Shown: positions 15,434 through 24,142 of the stretch, one piece after another
How positions within the stretch are numbered: the stretch's first letter is position 1
How the letters are laid out: every line of letters begins with the position of its first letter
Assembly (NCBI GenBank): GCA_004551485.1
Contig: SBLD01000009.1
Span: 112,112-156,178 of the forward strand
From: Billgrantia azerbaijanica
Lineage (GTDB): Bacteria > Pseudomonadota > Gammaproteobacteria > Pseudomonadales > Halomonadaceae
Direction of reading: 5' to 3'
Length of the DNA stretch: 44,067 nucleotides
Translations under genes and position numbers: made by a program
Notes under the pieces: generated by a model
The model's input: the letters and a program-made list of their open reading frames with translations, nothing else
What the model was told of the DNA's origin: nothing
Databases searched by the model: none

Positions 15434-17545
15434 ATGGTCATGGCAACTGCTCGCGCGCTAGGCCTGTTGATCGTATTGTTCTTGGGCCTGGTCCCGACAG
15501 TTCAGGCGGAGCCCTCGCCCGAGATGGCGGCCCGCATCCAGGCGCTCTTTCCCAAGGCCACCCGCATCGAGGACAAGCGCGCGGACTATCCGGTCTACCC
15601 GGTCTACCAGCTCAGCGAGCTGCTGGGGTACGCCTACGAGTCCCGAGACATCAGCGACCTGCCCGGCTACTCCGGCAGACCCATCAACCTGCTGATCGGC
15701 ATCGATGTCGACGGTGACTTCACCGGCGTGCAGGTGATGGACCACCACGAGCCGGTGTTCCTGCATGGCCTGGGGGAAGGCCCGCTGTTCGGCTTCGTCG
15801 ACCAGTACCGGGGCCGTTCCCTGACCGAGCACATCGTGGTCGACAGCCAGCGGGCCGGAGGCAACGCCGAGGGTGGCGTGGCGTATTTCGACGGCATCAC
15901 CTCGGCCACCGTGTCGGTGGTCATCATCAACGACACGGTGCTGTCGTCGGCGCTCAAGGTGGCCCGCAACACGCTGGAGTCCTTCGCCCAGGCTCCGCCC
16001 ACCCAACCCAGGGCGGATCTCTACGAGCCGCTGACGTGGCAGCAGATGCTGGACCGGGGCTACATCGGCCGCTGGCACCTCTCGGTCGAGGAGGCCGAGG
16101 CCATGATCGGTCACTCCCTGGACCTCTACCCCGAGGTGCCCGAACCGGCGCCGGGCGAGGCCTTCACCGAGCTCTACTACGCCTACGCCAGCTCACCGAT
16201 GATCGGACGCAACCTGCTGGGGGACGAGGCCTTCGCCCGCCTGACCGAGGACCTCGAGCGCGGGGAACAGGTGCTGGCGGTGATGTCCAGCGGGCTATTC
16301 ACCCATGTACCGGATGATTTTCGTCCCGGCACCTCGCCCGGGCGCCTGTCGCTGGAACAGGGCGGCCTGGCGGTGGAACTGCGGGACCTGAACCGGCTGG
16401 ACGCGGCAACCCGTCTGCAGGCCGATGGCATGCCGGAGTTCGAACAGACCCATCTGTTCACGATGGGCGGCAGTGGCGGCTTCAACCCCGGGGCTGACGC
16501 CAACCTGGTGATGAACCTGGCACTGCCCAGGAACCACCTGAGCGTGGATCGGGCCCGCTTCCGCACCGCGATGACGCTGCCCCAGGAGCTCTTCGAACGG
16601 GTAGCGGTGGCCGCGCCGGTGGAGCAGAACCGCCGGCCGGCCTGGGTGGGCCAGTGGCAGGCGCGCTGGCTGCCGGTGACCCTCCTGGTCACCGGGCTGG
16701 TGGTGTTGACGGTATTCTTCGCCCGTCAGCGTCACTTCAGCCGTTTCCCGGAACGGCTGCACCGCTTCCGCTGGGGGTTCCTGTTCTTCACCTTGTTCTT
16801 CATCGGTTTCTACGCCCAGGGGCAGCTCTCCGTGGTGAATATCTTCACCCTGCTGCTGTCCCTTCATGACGGCTTCAAAATCAGCACCTTCCTCCTGGAT
16901 CCGGTGATTTTCATCCTCTGGAGCTTCACCTTCATTACCCTGTTCATCTGGGGCCGCGGGCTCTTCTGCGGCTGGCTGTGCCCGTTCGGGGCCATGCAGG
17001 AGATGGCATCCTGGCTGAGCAAGAGGCTGAAGGTCCGCCAGCGCAAGGTGCCCGAGGCCTGGCACCGGCGCCTGATCCACCTCAAGTACCTGATCCTCGT
17101 CGGCCTGGTCGGCACCGCCTTCCACTCCCTCACCCTGGCCGAGCAACTGGCGGAGGTGGAGCCCTTCAAGACCAGTCTCACCCTCTACTTCTGGCGCTAC
17201 TGGCCATTCGTGGTCTACGCAGTGGGACTGCTGGTGGTGGGCATGTTCGTGCACAAGTTCTTCTGCCGTTACCTGTGCCCGCTGGGCGCAGGGCTGGCGG
17301 TGCTGGGCCGATTCCGTCTGTTCAGTTGGCTGACGCGGGTCAAGCTCTGCGGCCAGCCCTGCCAGGTCTGCAAGAACCGCTGTGAGATCAACGCCATCCG
17401 CAGCGATGGCCGGATCGATTACAATGAGTGCATCCAGTGCCTGGAGTGCGTGGTGATCCTGCGGGACGACGGCCAGTGCGTGGACACGCTGGTCCGGAAG
17501 AAACGGCAGCGCCGCGCCCGAATCCCGGCAGTGAACGTGGCGTGA
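15434..17545 (+). CDS. NosR-like FMN-binding, 4Fe-4S polytopic membrane protein
   Basis: A 703-residue protein. A signal or anchor helix is followed by a periplasmic FMN-binding domain (about residues 90-180, with GITSATVS in the place of the flavin-attachment SGAT motif). A large periplasmic region comes next, then about five helices from residue 420. Two CxxxCP motifs (CGWLCPFG, CRYLCPLG) and a ferredoxin segment follow, with CGQPCQVC, CKNRC and CIQCLEC; the second cluster appears to lack one Cys. This is the NosR/NirI architecture, which passes electrons across the membrane to periplasmic acceptors. ATG 15434 is chosen for its GGAGG site and promoter position. Promoter sharing suggests a role in quinoprotein electron flow, but no denitrification gene is near. 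Confidence 0.83.
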   Translation: MVMATARALGLLIVLFLGLVPTVQAEPSPEMAARIQALFPKATRIEDKRADYPVYPVYQLSELLGYAYESRDISDLPGYSGRPINLLIGIDVDGDFTGVQVMDHHEPVFLHGLGEGPLFGFVDQYRGRSLTEHIVVDSQRAGGNAEGGVAYFDGITSATVSVVIINDTVLSSALKVARNTLESFAQAPPTQPRADLYEPLTWQQMLDRGYIGRWHLSVEEAEAMIGHSLDLYPEVPEPAPGEAFTELYYAYASSPMIGRNLLGDEAFARLTEDLERGEQVLAVMSSGLFTHVPDDFRPGTSPGRLSLEQGGLAVELRDLNRLDAATRLQADGMPEFEQTHLFTMGGSGGFNPGADANLVMNLALPRNHLSVDRARFRTAMTLPQELFERVAVAAPVEQNRRPAWVGQWQARWLPVTLLVTGLVVLTVFFARQRHFSRFPERLHRFRWGFLFFTLFFIGFYAQGQLSVVNIFTLLLSLHDGFKISTFLLDPVIFILWSFTFITLFIWGRGLFCGWLCPFGAMQEMASWLSKRLKVRQRKVPEAWHRRLIHLKYLILVGLVGTAFHSLTLAEQLAEVEPFKTSLTLYFWRYWPFVVYAVGLLVVGMFVHKFFCRYLCPLGAGLAVLGRFRLFSWLTRVKLCGQPCQVCKNRCEINAIRSDGRIDYNECIQCLECVVILRDDGQCVDTLVRKKRQRRARIPAVNVA

Positions 17546-17590
17546 CGGTGACGTCCGCCCAGGGAAGGGATGGACTGCGACTCCGCGCTC

Positions 17591-18430
17591 TCAGCCCGCC
17601 GACGCCTCCGCCACGCAGACACGGTTGCGCCCTTCGGCCTTGGCCCGGTAGAGGGCGGCATCGGCAAGCGCCAGCAGTCGATCGGGCCCCAGGCCCGTGG
17701 CCGGTATCATGCTGGCGACCCCGACGCTGACGGTGACGACCCCGGCGACCGAGTCCACATGGCGAATCTCGAGCGCCGCCACCGCGGCGCGGGCACGCTC
17801 GGCGGCTTGCCGTGTGGTGGCCTCATCGGCACCCGGCAGGATCAGGACAATCTCTTCGCCCCCGTAGCGCGCCACCAGGTCCCGTTGCCGAACGCTCTGC
17901 CGCAGCGCTGCGGCCACCTTTCGCAGGCAGTCGTCGCCGGCCAGGTGGCCGTAGCGATCGTTGTAGCGCTTGAAGGTGTCGATGTCGGCCATGGCCACCC
18001 CGATGGAGGTCTCCCTGCGCATCGCCCGCTGCCATTCGGCCGCCAGGACCGTGTCGAAGCCCCGCCGATTGGCCAGGCCGGTCAGCGGTTCGGTGACGCT
18101 CAACGCCTCCAGCTGGCGGTTGGCCACCTCGAGCGCATCCTGGGTCTGCACGCGCTGGCGAATCTCCTCCTCCATGCGCGCCTTGGCCTGCTCCAGGGCT
18201 CGGGTGATCTTCTCGTTTTCCCGCAGCGCCGCCTCCAGTTGCCGGGTCCGTCGACGCACCTGGTCTTCGAGCACGACGGCCGTCTCGAACAGGCCGAAGG
18301 CGGAGTCCTGGACGCTGCTGGTGCGTTCGGCCCGGTCCATCAGGGCCTGGATGACCTTGTTGAGCCGGGCGATTTCCGCGCACAGGGCCGCACGGTCGTC
18401 GCCACACTCGGGCCCCGTCCGCTCAGCCAT
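17591..18430 (-). CDS. Diguanylate cyclase (GGDEF domain) with coiled-coil N-terminus
   Basis: A 279-residue soluble protein. Residues about 10-110 form a predicted coiled coil rich in Glu, Arg and Ala. Residues about 115-275 form a GGDEF domain with DIDTFKRYND, the active site RYGGEEIV (GGEEI variant of GG(D/E)EF) and a product-inhibition site RQRD five residues before it. It should make cyclic di-GMP. It overlaps the upstream FIST gene by 8 bp, so they are coupled. The FIST protein, possibly a nitric-oxide sensor like NosP, would regulate it. The neighbouring NosR-like gene is convergent, with a 45-bp gap. Confidence 0.9.
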   Translation of the reverse strand: MAERTGPECGDDRAALCAEIARLNKVIQALMDRAERTSSVQDSAFGLFETAVVLEDQVRRRTRQLEAALRENEKITRALEQAKARMEEEIRQRVQTQDALEVANRQLEALSVTEPLTGLANRRGFDTVLAAEWQRAMRRETSIGVAMADIDTFKRYNDRYGHLAGDDCLRKVAAALRQSVRQRDLVARYGGEEIVLILPGADEATTRQAAERARAAVAALEIRHVDSVAGVVTVSVGVASMIPATGLGPDRLLALADAALYRAKAEGRNRVCVAEASAG

Positions 18431-19580
18431 CGGCCGGCTCCGGGACGCTGCCGAAGGCGATTCCCGTCAGGGTCTGATTGATGTGCACGCCCGTGTACTG
18501 CTCGCCGTAGGTGTTGAACCCCACGGCATGGTGACGGCCCAGGAGCTCCCCGACCCGGTCCTGGAGTCCCTGCTGGCGCACCTCCAGGGCACGCAGCACG
18601 CAGTCGCAGGCGAGCACCAGTTGCGGGGTGCCGAGCTCGGCGCTCACCGCGGCGAGGCTCTGTTCCAGGTTCCCCACCAGGTCCATGCCCTGGGCCACCC
18701 GCAGCACCAGGCCTTCGTCGATGGCGCAGTAGAAGGTCAGGCTGCCGTCCGGGTTGGCCTTCTGGATGGAGCGCACGTAGTCGGTACCGTCGATCAGCAC
18801 TACCACCGGCGAGGCAGCAAAGCGGTCGGGGGCCAGGTCCTCGCCATCCACGTGCACCAGCCGCGCGTATTCCTCGGCCGCCGGCAGCCCATTGATTTCC
18901 TGGACCAGGCGTTCGGCGGGGACGGCCTCGGTCACGACCAGGCGCTCCTCGCCGGGCCTGAAATGCTGGGTCTTGAAAGCCCTGAACGGCAGCTCGGTGG
19001 TGGCCAGGACGAGCACGGCGCTGTCGGTATGGAAGCGGCCGTCGTGGTACACGTGGGTCCGGCTGAAGCCGAGGTCGTCGCCGGCCGAACCGCCGACCAT
19101 CGCGATCGGGCCCAGGGAGGAGTGCAGGGCATGCGCGACCAGCTCTTCGCGCACGGACAGGCCGTCGATCATCAGGAAGGCGAAGCTGTTGCTCGCCTCG
19201 GCGTTCGGCGCCTCGGCCTCGAGGCGCTGCAACAACCCTTGGGCGAAGTCATGCGTCTGCTTGAGGTCGAACTCCTGCAGCTGGTCGAGGCGCCCGGTCA
19301 CCGCGGTGAACAGCCCGGCGGGAAGGCTCGCTCCCGACAGGCTGTGCTCACAATAGCCCGCCGGCCCGATCTCGCCGGCCGTGGTGCAGCCAACCACGGA
19401 CACGCCGTCGAACAGCCCCTCGAGTTCGTCCGCCAGGGCGTCGAGGTCGTAGGCGCTGGAGCAGAAGAAGATGACCAGCCCCATCTCCGGCTGGGCCACC
19501 GCCGCATGAAACTCGCGCGCGGCCAGGCGAGGGTCTGCCTGACGCGAGTGTCCTGTGAGTATCCCGGGCTGATACCCCAT
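18423..19580 (-). CDS. FIST-domain sensor protein (NosP-like), copy 1
   Basis: A 385-residue cytoplasmic protein with an N-terminal FIST domain (VIFFCSSAYDLDAL, VVGCTTAGEIG, GGSAGDD) and a FIST_C domain ending FNTYGEQYTGVHINQT. FIST proteins such as NosP of P. aeruginosa sense nitric oxide through haem and control a kinase or cyclase partner. Here the partner is the diguanylate cyclase at 17591-18430, which overlaps its 3' end. Two starts compete: ATG 19589 lies only 3 bases after the GGAGG site, whereas ATG 19580 is 8 bases away and is preferred. A second FIST gene lies at 26668-27858. Haem binding is not visible in the sequence. Confidence 0.85.
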   Translation of the reverse strand: MGYQPGILTGHSRQADPRLAAREFHAAVAQPEMGLVIFFCSSAYDLDALADELEGLFDGVSVVGCTTAGEIGPAGYCEHSLSGASLPAGLFTAVTGRLDQLQEFDLKQTHDFAQGLLQRLEAEAPNAEASNSFAFLMIDGLSVREELVAHALHSSLGPIAMVGGSAGDDLGFSRTHVYHDGRFHTDSAVLVLATTELPFRAFKTQHFRPGEERLVVTEAVPAERLVQEINGLPAAEEYARLVHVDGEDLAPDRFAASPVVVLIDGTDYVRSIQKANPDGSLTFYCAIDEGLVLRVAQGMDLVGNLEQSLAAVSAELGTPQLVLACDCVLRALEVRQQGLQDRVGELLGRHHAVGFNTYGEQYTGVHINQTLTGIAFGSVPEPADG

Positions 19581-19844
19581 GTCATTCACCTCCGACGAAA
19601 TCCCACCATTGGCATAGGCCCTAAGTACCAGTTGACCGCAACCATCGGCATATGTCGAGGCCCGCCCCGCACCACCTAAGCTTCATCCATGAGAGCCCAG
19701 GTGCATGGTAGCCACCCGACACCCGGTCGCTCACGCAAGGACCTCTAACCGGAAGGGAATCGCGATACCGATCCATGTCGCAGGCCACGCCCCGATGCAC
19801 TGACGGACCGCCCGCGACAGCCACGCCGATGAGGAGCCGCCGTC

Positions 19845-20063
19845 ATGTCCCGATTCCCTCTCACCCGCACCCCCGCTCAGGCCGCCATGCTGGCACGCTG
19901 CCTGTTCGGCGGCAGCATCACCGATACCGACGCCCCCCGTGAGGACGGAGACAGCCTCGGAACGGCCGACACGCACGGCACGGGTGCCGACGAAACCCGC
20001 GATGCCCCCGCGCGCCCGCGGATGCCTCGCTTGTGGTGCCACCAGCCGCCGACCATCGCCTGA
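19845..20063 (+). CDS. Possible small protein of 72 residues in a long intergenic stretch
   Basis: This open frame (MSRFPLTRTPAQAAML...) lies in the 636-bp gap 19581-20216. It starts with an ATG 8 bases after GAGGAG and has high GC in third positions. The product would be hydrophilic, Asp/Thr/Arg-rich after residue 25, with no motif recognised. It has no conserved neighbour. It may be real or chance; nothing else supports a gene in this gap. Confidence 0.3.
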   Translation: MSRFPLTRTPAQAAMLARCLFGGSITDTDAPREDGDSLGTADTHGTGADETRDAPARPRMPRLWCHQPPTIA

Positions 20064-20216
20064 GAGCCAACACGCCGCCACATCGGCGCTACGCCATGAC
20101 GGACGGTATCGCACCCGCTGACAGGGATGTCGGATCGTTGGCTCGACTTCTCATGGCAGCGACATCACCGCAGTCATCGCCGGGCTGCACCCCGTCCGCC
20201 TACCCGCTATGTGATA

Positions 20217-20888
20217 TCAGGCTTCGTCTTCCGACAGGTTGCGCAAGCGGCGCGACATGCACGCCACATCGCTGTCGCTCGCCAGCCGCTCATCCCACTG
20301 CAGGCGAGCCGGCTGACCATCGAGGTACCAGATCCGGTTGGCCAGTTCCCCGGCATCGCGAACATCGTGGGTGACGCAGATCATCGCCATGCACGGACGC
20401 GCCTCCAGCAGCTTGCCGAGGAGGCGGCGCAGCGCCTGGGCGCGCGGGGGATCGAGTGACGCAAAGGGTTCGTCCAGCAACAGCAGGTCCGGCTCGATGG
20501 CCAGGCAGCGCGCCAGGGCCGCCCGCCGTGCCATGCCCAGCGACAGCTGATCCGGCAGGTGCTCCGCGCACCCGGCGAGCCCCACCTGGGCCAGCAGCGG
20601 CTCGACATCGCGCGAGCGCACGCCCACCAGCATCAGGTTCTGGCGCAGCGTACGCCACGGCAGCAGGCGGTGCTCCTGGAACAGGTAGCCAACCCTCAGG
20701 TCGGCCGACTTCTTCACCGCCGCGGCCGGGAACTGCGTTTCCAACCCGACGATGGCATTGAGCAGGGTGGTCTTGCCGATCCCTGACGGTCCCAGCAGAC
20801 AGATTCGGTCGCCCTCGGCCACCTGGGTGACGATATCGCCCAGCACGCGCTGAGGCGACCGGGACGTCTCGATGCACAGCTCAAGCAT
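20217..20888 (-). CDS. ABC transporter ATP-binding protein, nitrate/sulfonate/taurine type
   Basis: A 223-residue ATPase with Walker A GPSGIGKTT, Q-loop region GYLFQEHRLLPWRT, signature LSLGMARR (LSGGQ variant), Walker B LLLLDEPF and switch THDV. FQEHRLLPWRT is typical of the SsuB/TauB family. It overlaps the permease gene by 8 bp and is the last gene of a binding protein-permease-ATPase operon running leftwards from 22631. Substrate is not evident. Confidence 0.9.
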   Translation of the reverse strand: MLELCIETSRSPQRVLGDIVTQVAEGDRICLLGPSGIGKTTLLNAIVGLETQFPAAAVKKSADLRVGYLFQEHRLLPWRTLRQNLMLVGVRSRDVEPLLAQVGLAGCAEHLPDQLSLGMARRAALARCLAIEPDLLLLDEPFASLDPPRAQALRRLLGKLLEARPCMAMICVTHDVRDAGELANRIWYLDGQPARLQWDERLASDSDVACMSRRLRNLSEDEA

Positions 20889-21642
20889 GGCGCACCCCGG
20901 CCGTCCGCCAGCGGGAGGCGCGCCGCTCCAGGGGCTGCAGCACGGCCAGTTCGATCAACTGCACCACGGCAATGAACGCCAGGCTGTAGGCCAGGATGCT
21001 GGCCACGTCGAACACCTGAAACGCCATGTGCAGCTGGAAGCCGATGCCGTCGGAGCGCCCCAGCAACTCCACCACCAGGACGATCTTCCAGATCAGCGCC
21101 AATCCCCCCCGGGTCGCCGCCATCAGGTAGGGAAACAGCTGCGGGGTCCACACATGAGCCAGGCGCTGCCAACGGGTGAAACGGTACACCTCGGCCATCT
21201 GCTCCAGGCGATGGTCCAGGCTGCGTGCGCCCTCGCGCACGGTGACGGCCACGTTGGGCACCTTGTTGATCACCACCGCCAGCACGGCCGCCGCCTCCAC
21301 CAGGCCGAGCCAGACGTAGAGCAGGATGATGGTGACCAGGGCGGGCAGGTTGAGGAACAACACCAGCAGCGGGTCGAGCAGGGCGTTGGCCAGCGGCGAG
21401 CGCCCCATCCACACGCCGAGCAGCGTCCCCAGCGTCATCGCCAGCACGAAGCTGAGCATGACCCGGCGCAGCGTCACCCCCAGGTGGTGCTGAAGCTCAC
21501 CGGCCTGCACTTCCCCCCACAGGGTCTGGAGTACCGCCAGGGGCGTGGGCAGCAGGGAGGAATCCACCACGCCGGCCACCGCCCACCAGGTCAGCAGCGC
21601 GGCCGGCAGGGCGACCCAGCAGGCCCAGGGCGCGGTTTTCAT
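20881..21642 (-). CDS. ABC transporter permease, SsuC/TauC type
   Basis: A 253-residue membrane protein with about six helices and the permease coupling stretch EGARSLDHRLEQMAEVYRFTRWQ (shown only in part), close to the EAA motif of binding-protein-dependent permeases. It overlaps the binding-protein gene by 4 bp and the ATPase gene by 8 bp. It forms the membrane channel of the 22631-to-20217 transporter. Confidence 0.9.
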   Translation of the reverse strand: MKTAPWACWVALPAALLTWWAVAGVVDSSLLPTPLAVLQTLWGEVQAGELQHHLGVTLRRVMLSFVLAMTLGTLLGVWMGRSPLANALLDPLLVLFLNLPALVTIILLYVWLGLVEAAAVLAVVINKVPNVAVTVREGARSLDHRLEQMAEVYRFTRWQRLAHVWTPQLFPYLMAATRGGLALIWKIVLVVELLGRSDGIGFQLHMAFQVFDVASILAYSLAFIAVVQLIELAVLQPLERRASRWRTAGVRHA

Positions 21643-22631
21643 GGGAAGTCCCGGGAGGCATCGGCCCGATAGAACAACCGCTCGGGCAGCACCTCGTCCA
21701 CCTTGGCGCCGGTCAGGACGAGCAGCCGCTGCAGGTCGGCGATGCGCCGATCGTCCAGCGGTGCCGGCATGCCGGCCACGAAGCCCTGGCGCAGCGCCGC
21801 GAAGTCAGCCTCGCTCTTCGCCCGCATCAACGGGCGAATGGCCTCCCAGCGCGACGGTTCGGCGGCCAGCTGGCGCTTGGCCTCGGCCAGTGCCGCGGCG
21901 AAGCGAGCCAGCACGTCGCGATGCTCGCGTGCCCAGGCCTCATGGAACACATAGCCCAGCACCGGCAGGTCCCGATCCAGCGCCAGGGCATCGAGCAGGT
22001 CCGCCATCTGGAGCGCGGTGCGTGCCACGCCCGCCGCCTTGAGCTTGGCGGCAAAATGCCAGTAGGTGACCAGCACGTCGATCCGGCCCCGTCGCATCGC
22101 CTCATTGAGCAGCGGCGGCGCCGCGTACTGCACGTCGGCCTCGCGCTCCAGGTCCAGGCCCTGCTCCGCGGCCACCTTGCGCAACAGGATCCAGCCCTTG
22201 CTGTCCGGGCCGCCGGCCACGCCGATCCGCTTGCCCCGCAAGTCCCCCAGCGACGCGAAGGGCGCATCCTCGGCCACCAGGATATCGCCGATCTGCGACG
22301 AAAAGGGCAGATAGAGGTAGGGCTCGCCCTGCGCATAGCGGGCCTGGACCCACAGCAGATCGGCAACGGCACCGTGGACATCGCCGCTGGAAACGGCGAT
22401 GCGTGACGCTGGCAGGTGGGGCACCAGCCGCACTTCCAGTTCGAAGCCCGCCTGCCGATCCAGCCCCTCACGCTGGATATGCTCCAGTTCCCAGTGGGCC
22501 GTGCCGAACTGCAGGACACTCAGCTTCACGAGCGGGAGTTCATCGCCGAACAGGGGCGCACTCCACAGGCAGACGAGGAACGCCCCGAGCGACAGAGCGC
22601 CCCGGAGCCGACGACGCAGGAATTGGCGCAT
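21639..22631 (-). CDS. ABC transporter substrate-binding protein, SsuA/TauA-like
   Basis: A 330-residue exported protein (MRQFLRRRLRGALSLGAFLVCLWSA) with the SsuA-type layout: VKLSVLQFGTAHWELEHI, RKGIGVAGGPDSKGW-like loop, and AMRRGRIDVLVTYWHFAAKL. The ATG at 22631 has AGGA 7 bases upstream; a longer frame to 22673 has no ribosome site. The ligand is unknown. Its location inside the PQQ cluster, between AgmR-type and FIST genes, suggests a link to alcohol oxidation, for example uptake of a substrate or a metal complex. A TTCCTATGCT -10 region (22650-22659) resembles the pedF promoters. Confidence 0.83.
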   Translation of the reverse strand: MRQFLRRRLRGALSLGAFLVCLWSAPLFGDELPLVKLSVLQFGTAHWELEHIQREGLDRQAGFELEVRLVPHLPASRIAVSSGDVHGAVADLLWVQARYAQGEPYLYLPFSSQIGDILVAEDAPFASLGDLRGKRIGVAGGPDSKGWILLRKVAAEQGLDLEREADVQYAAPPLLNEAMRRGRIDVLVTYWHFAAKLKAAGVARTALQMADLLDALALDRDLPVLGYVFHEAWAREHRDVLARFAAALAEAKRQLAAEPSRWEAIRPLMRAKSEADFAALRQGFVAGMPAPLDDRRIADLQRLLVLTGAKVDEVLPERLFYRADASRDFP

Positions 22632-22649
22632 GTGGCGTCCTGACTGGCA

Positions 22650-22717
22650 AGCATAGGAAGTCATGTATTGCACGATACGGAGGGCATTTATCCGTCAGAA
22701 TAGTACTTTGGTGCCCT
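22650..22717 (-). promoter_or_regulatory. Possible promoter of the SsuA-like operon, weak AgmR-type match
   Basis: TTCCTATGCT (22659 to 22650) matches the TTCCTA-plus-ACT pattern of the pedF promoters. The sequence at the shared 62-base offset is AGGGCACCAA (22717 to 22708), only 6 of 10 against CTACTACCAA, and the middle box is absent. The transcript would start only about 12 bases before the ATG. Confidence 0.25.
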
Positions 22718-22803
22718 GTTCGTTGAGACAATGGTGTCATTTCCAAAAGTGCGATACCTGTCGTTCAATGGACGGCACCATAACAACGACTTGAGGTGTA
22801 TCC

Positions 22804-23397
22804 ATGGTGCCGCGGATCATCCTCAGCATCCTGATTTCCTTGCCCTGCGCACTCTTCACCTTGGCCGTCACGGCCTTTGCGGCCGATGGCACGCTGTTTT
22901 CCGAAGCGGGTTACCGGATCGACCGCTATCGCAGCCCCACACCATCGCACCTCGAGGGCGCCCGGGTATTCGATACCGACACCCTGGCCGCGGCACTGGA
23001 AGGCGACGCCGCTCCCCTGGTGATCGACGTCTACAACCTCAGCTGGCAGGCGGGGCGTTTCCTCGCGACAGAGCCGCACGCCTCGCTGCCCGGCGCCCAC
23101 TGGCTGCCCAATACCGGTCTCGGCAAGCTGGCACCGGCGTGGGAGGAGTACCTCCTTCATCACCTGGCCCGTCTCACCGACGGCGACCGCACGGTGCCGC
23201 TGGCATTCCTGTGCCGCAGCGACTGCTGGCTGTCGTGGAACGCCGCACGCCGAGCCCTGGCCAATGGCTATACCGGGGTAGGCTGGTATCCTGAGGGCGT
23301 GGACGGCTGGGAAGCCTCCGGCCGGGCTCTGGAGGTGGTGAACCCCGCTTTGCCGACCCCCGCGCTGCGCAACCTCGGGAGCGGCCATGATGGATGA
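22804..23397 (+). CDS. PQQ-associated exported CX3CW rhodanese-like protein
   Basis: A 197-residue protein with a signal peptide (ending AVTAFAA). A rhodanese-like core has [26 protein letters not shown] and [18 protein letters not shown], where the CRSDCW motif contains the two conserved Cys and Trp. It belongs to a family found only with PQQ-dependent catabolism genes and occupies a position next to the AgmR-type regulator as in other clusters. Its role may be thiol or sulfur transfer, perhaps linked with the SoxYZ-like carrier. The ATG at 22804 follows GAGGTG. Its stop overlaps a possible upstream start of the regulator gene. Confidence 0.85.
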   Translation: MVPRIILSILISLPCALFTLAVTAFAADGTLFSEAGYRIDRYRSPTPSHLEGARVFDTDTLAAALEGDAAPLVIDVYNLSWQAGRFLATEPHASLPGAHWLPNTGLGKLAPAWEEYLLHHLARLTDGDRTVPLAFLCRSDCWLSWNAARRALANGYTGVGWYPEGVDGWEASGRALEVVNPALPTPALRNLGSGHDG

Positions 23398-23458
23398 CCT
23401 GGCCCATACTCCTGATAATGACGACTCCGATAACAACGACGACCACCAGGGCCTTGCC

Positions 23459-24142
23459 ATGTACAAGCTACTGATCGCCGACGATCATCCTCTCTTCCGC
23501 GAGGCCATTGGGCTCGTGATTCGCGACGGTTTCGAAGGCGCGGAGGTGCTGGAAACGGAGGACCTCGAGTCGACCCTGTCGCTGGCACGGGAGCACGAGG
23601 ATATCGACCTGATCCTGCTGGACCTCAACATGCCGGGGGTGCACGGCCTGTCCGGGCTGATCCAGCTGCGCAACGAAGCGCCGACCATTCCCGTGGTGAT
23701 CATCTCCGCCGAGGAGGACAAGCAGGTCATCCTGCAGGCGGTGACCTACGGCGCCGTGGGCTTCATCACCAAGTCGTCGCCCCGGGAGCAGATGACCCAG
23801 GCCATCGCCCAGATCCTCGAGGGCAACATCTACCTGCCCTCGGACATCATCCGCGCCAGCAGCAGTGCCCCGCGCGCGGCCTCGCGCGACGAGCCCACCA
23901 TCACCACCCAGCAGCTCGAGACCCTGACGCGCAAGCAGCTCCAGGTCCTCGAGCACATGACCCGCGGCGAATCCAACAAGATGATCGCCTACCATCTCGA
24001 TATCGCCGAAACCACGGTCAAGGCCCACGTCTCGGCTATCCTGCGCAAGCTCGGCGTCCACAACCGGGTGCAGGCGATCCTCTCGGCCAGCGACATCGAC
24101 TTCAGCACCTATCTCAAGCGCGGCCCTCGACCAGGCGACTGA
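23459..24142 (+). CDS. agmR: LuxR/NarL-family response regulator, AgmR/ErbR-like
   Basis: A 227-residue regulator starting [16 protein letters not shown], with phospho-acceptor Asp55 in [10 protein letters not shown] and a LuxR helix-turn-helix ([22 protein letters not shown]). This matches AgmR/ErbR, which activates exaBC and pqq genes in P. aeruginosa. An upstream ATG at 23387 has a better ribosome site and would couple translation to the CX3CW gene, but would add a Asp/Asn-rich 24-residue leader not expected in the family; 23459 is preferred. Its 3' end overlaps the end of the convergent hybrid kinase gene by 29 bp. It is the best candidate to bind the CTACTACCAA boxes. Confidence 0.86.
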   Translation: MYKLLIADDHPLFREAIGLVIRDGFEGAEVLETEDLESTLSLAREHEDIDLILLDLNMPGVHGLSGLIQLRNEAPTIPVVIISAEEDKQVILQAVTYGAVGFITKSSPREQMTQAIAQILEGNIYLPSDIIRASSSAPRAASRDEPTITTQQLETLTRKQLQVLEHMTRGESNKMIAYHLDIAETTVKAHVSAILRKLGVHNRVQAILSASDIDFSTYLKRGPRPGD

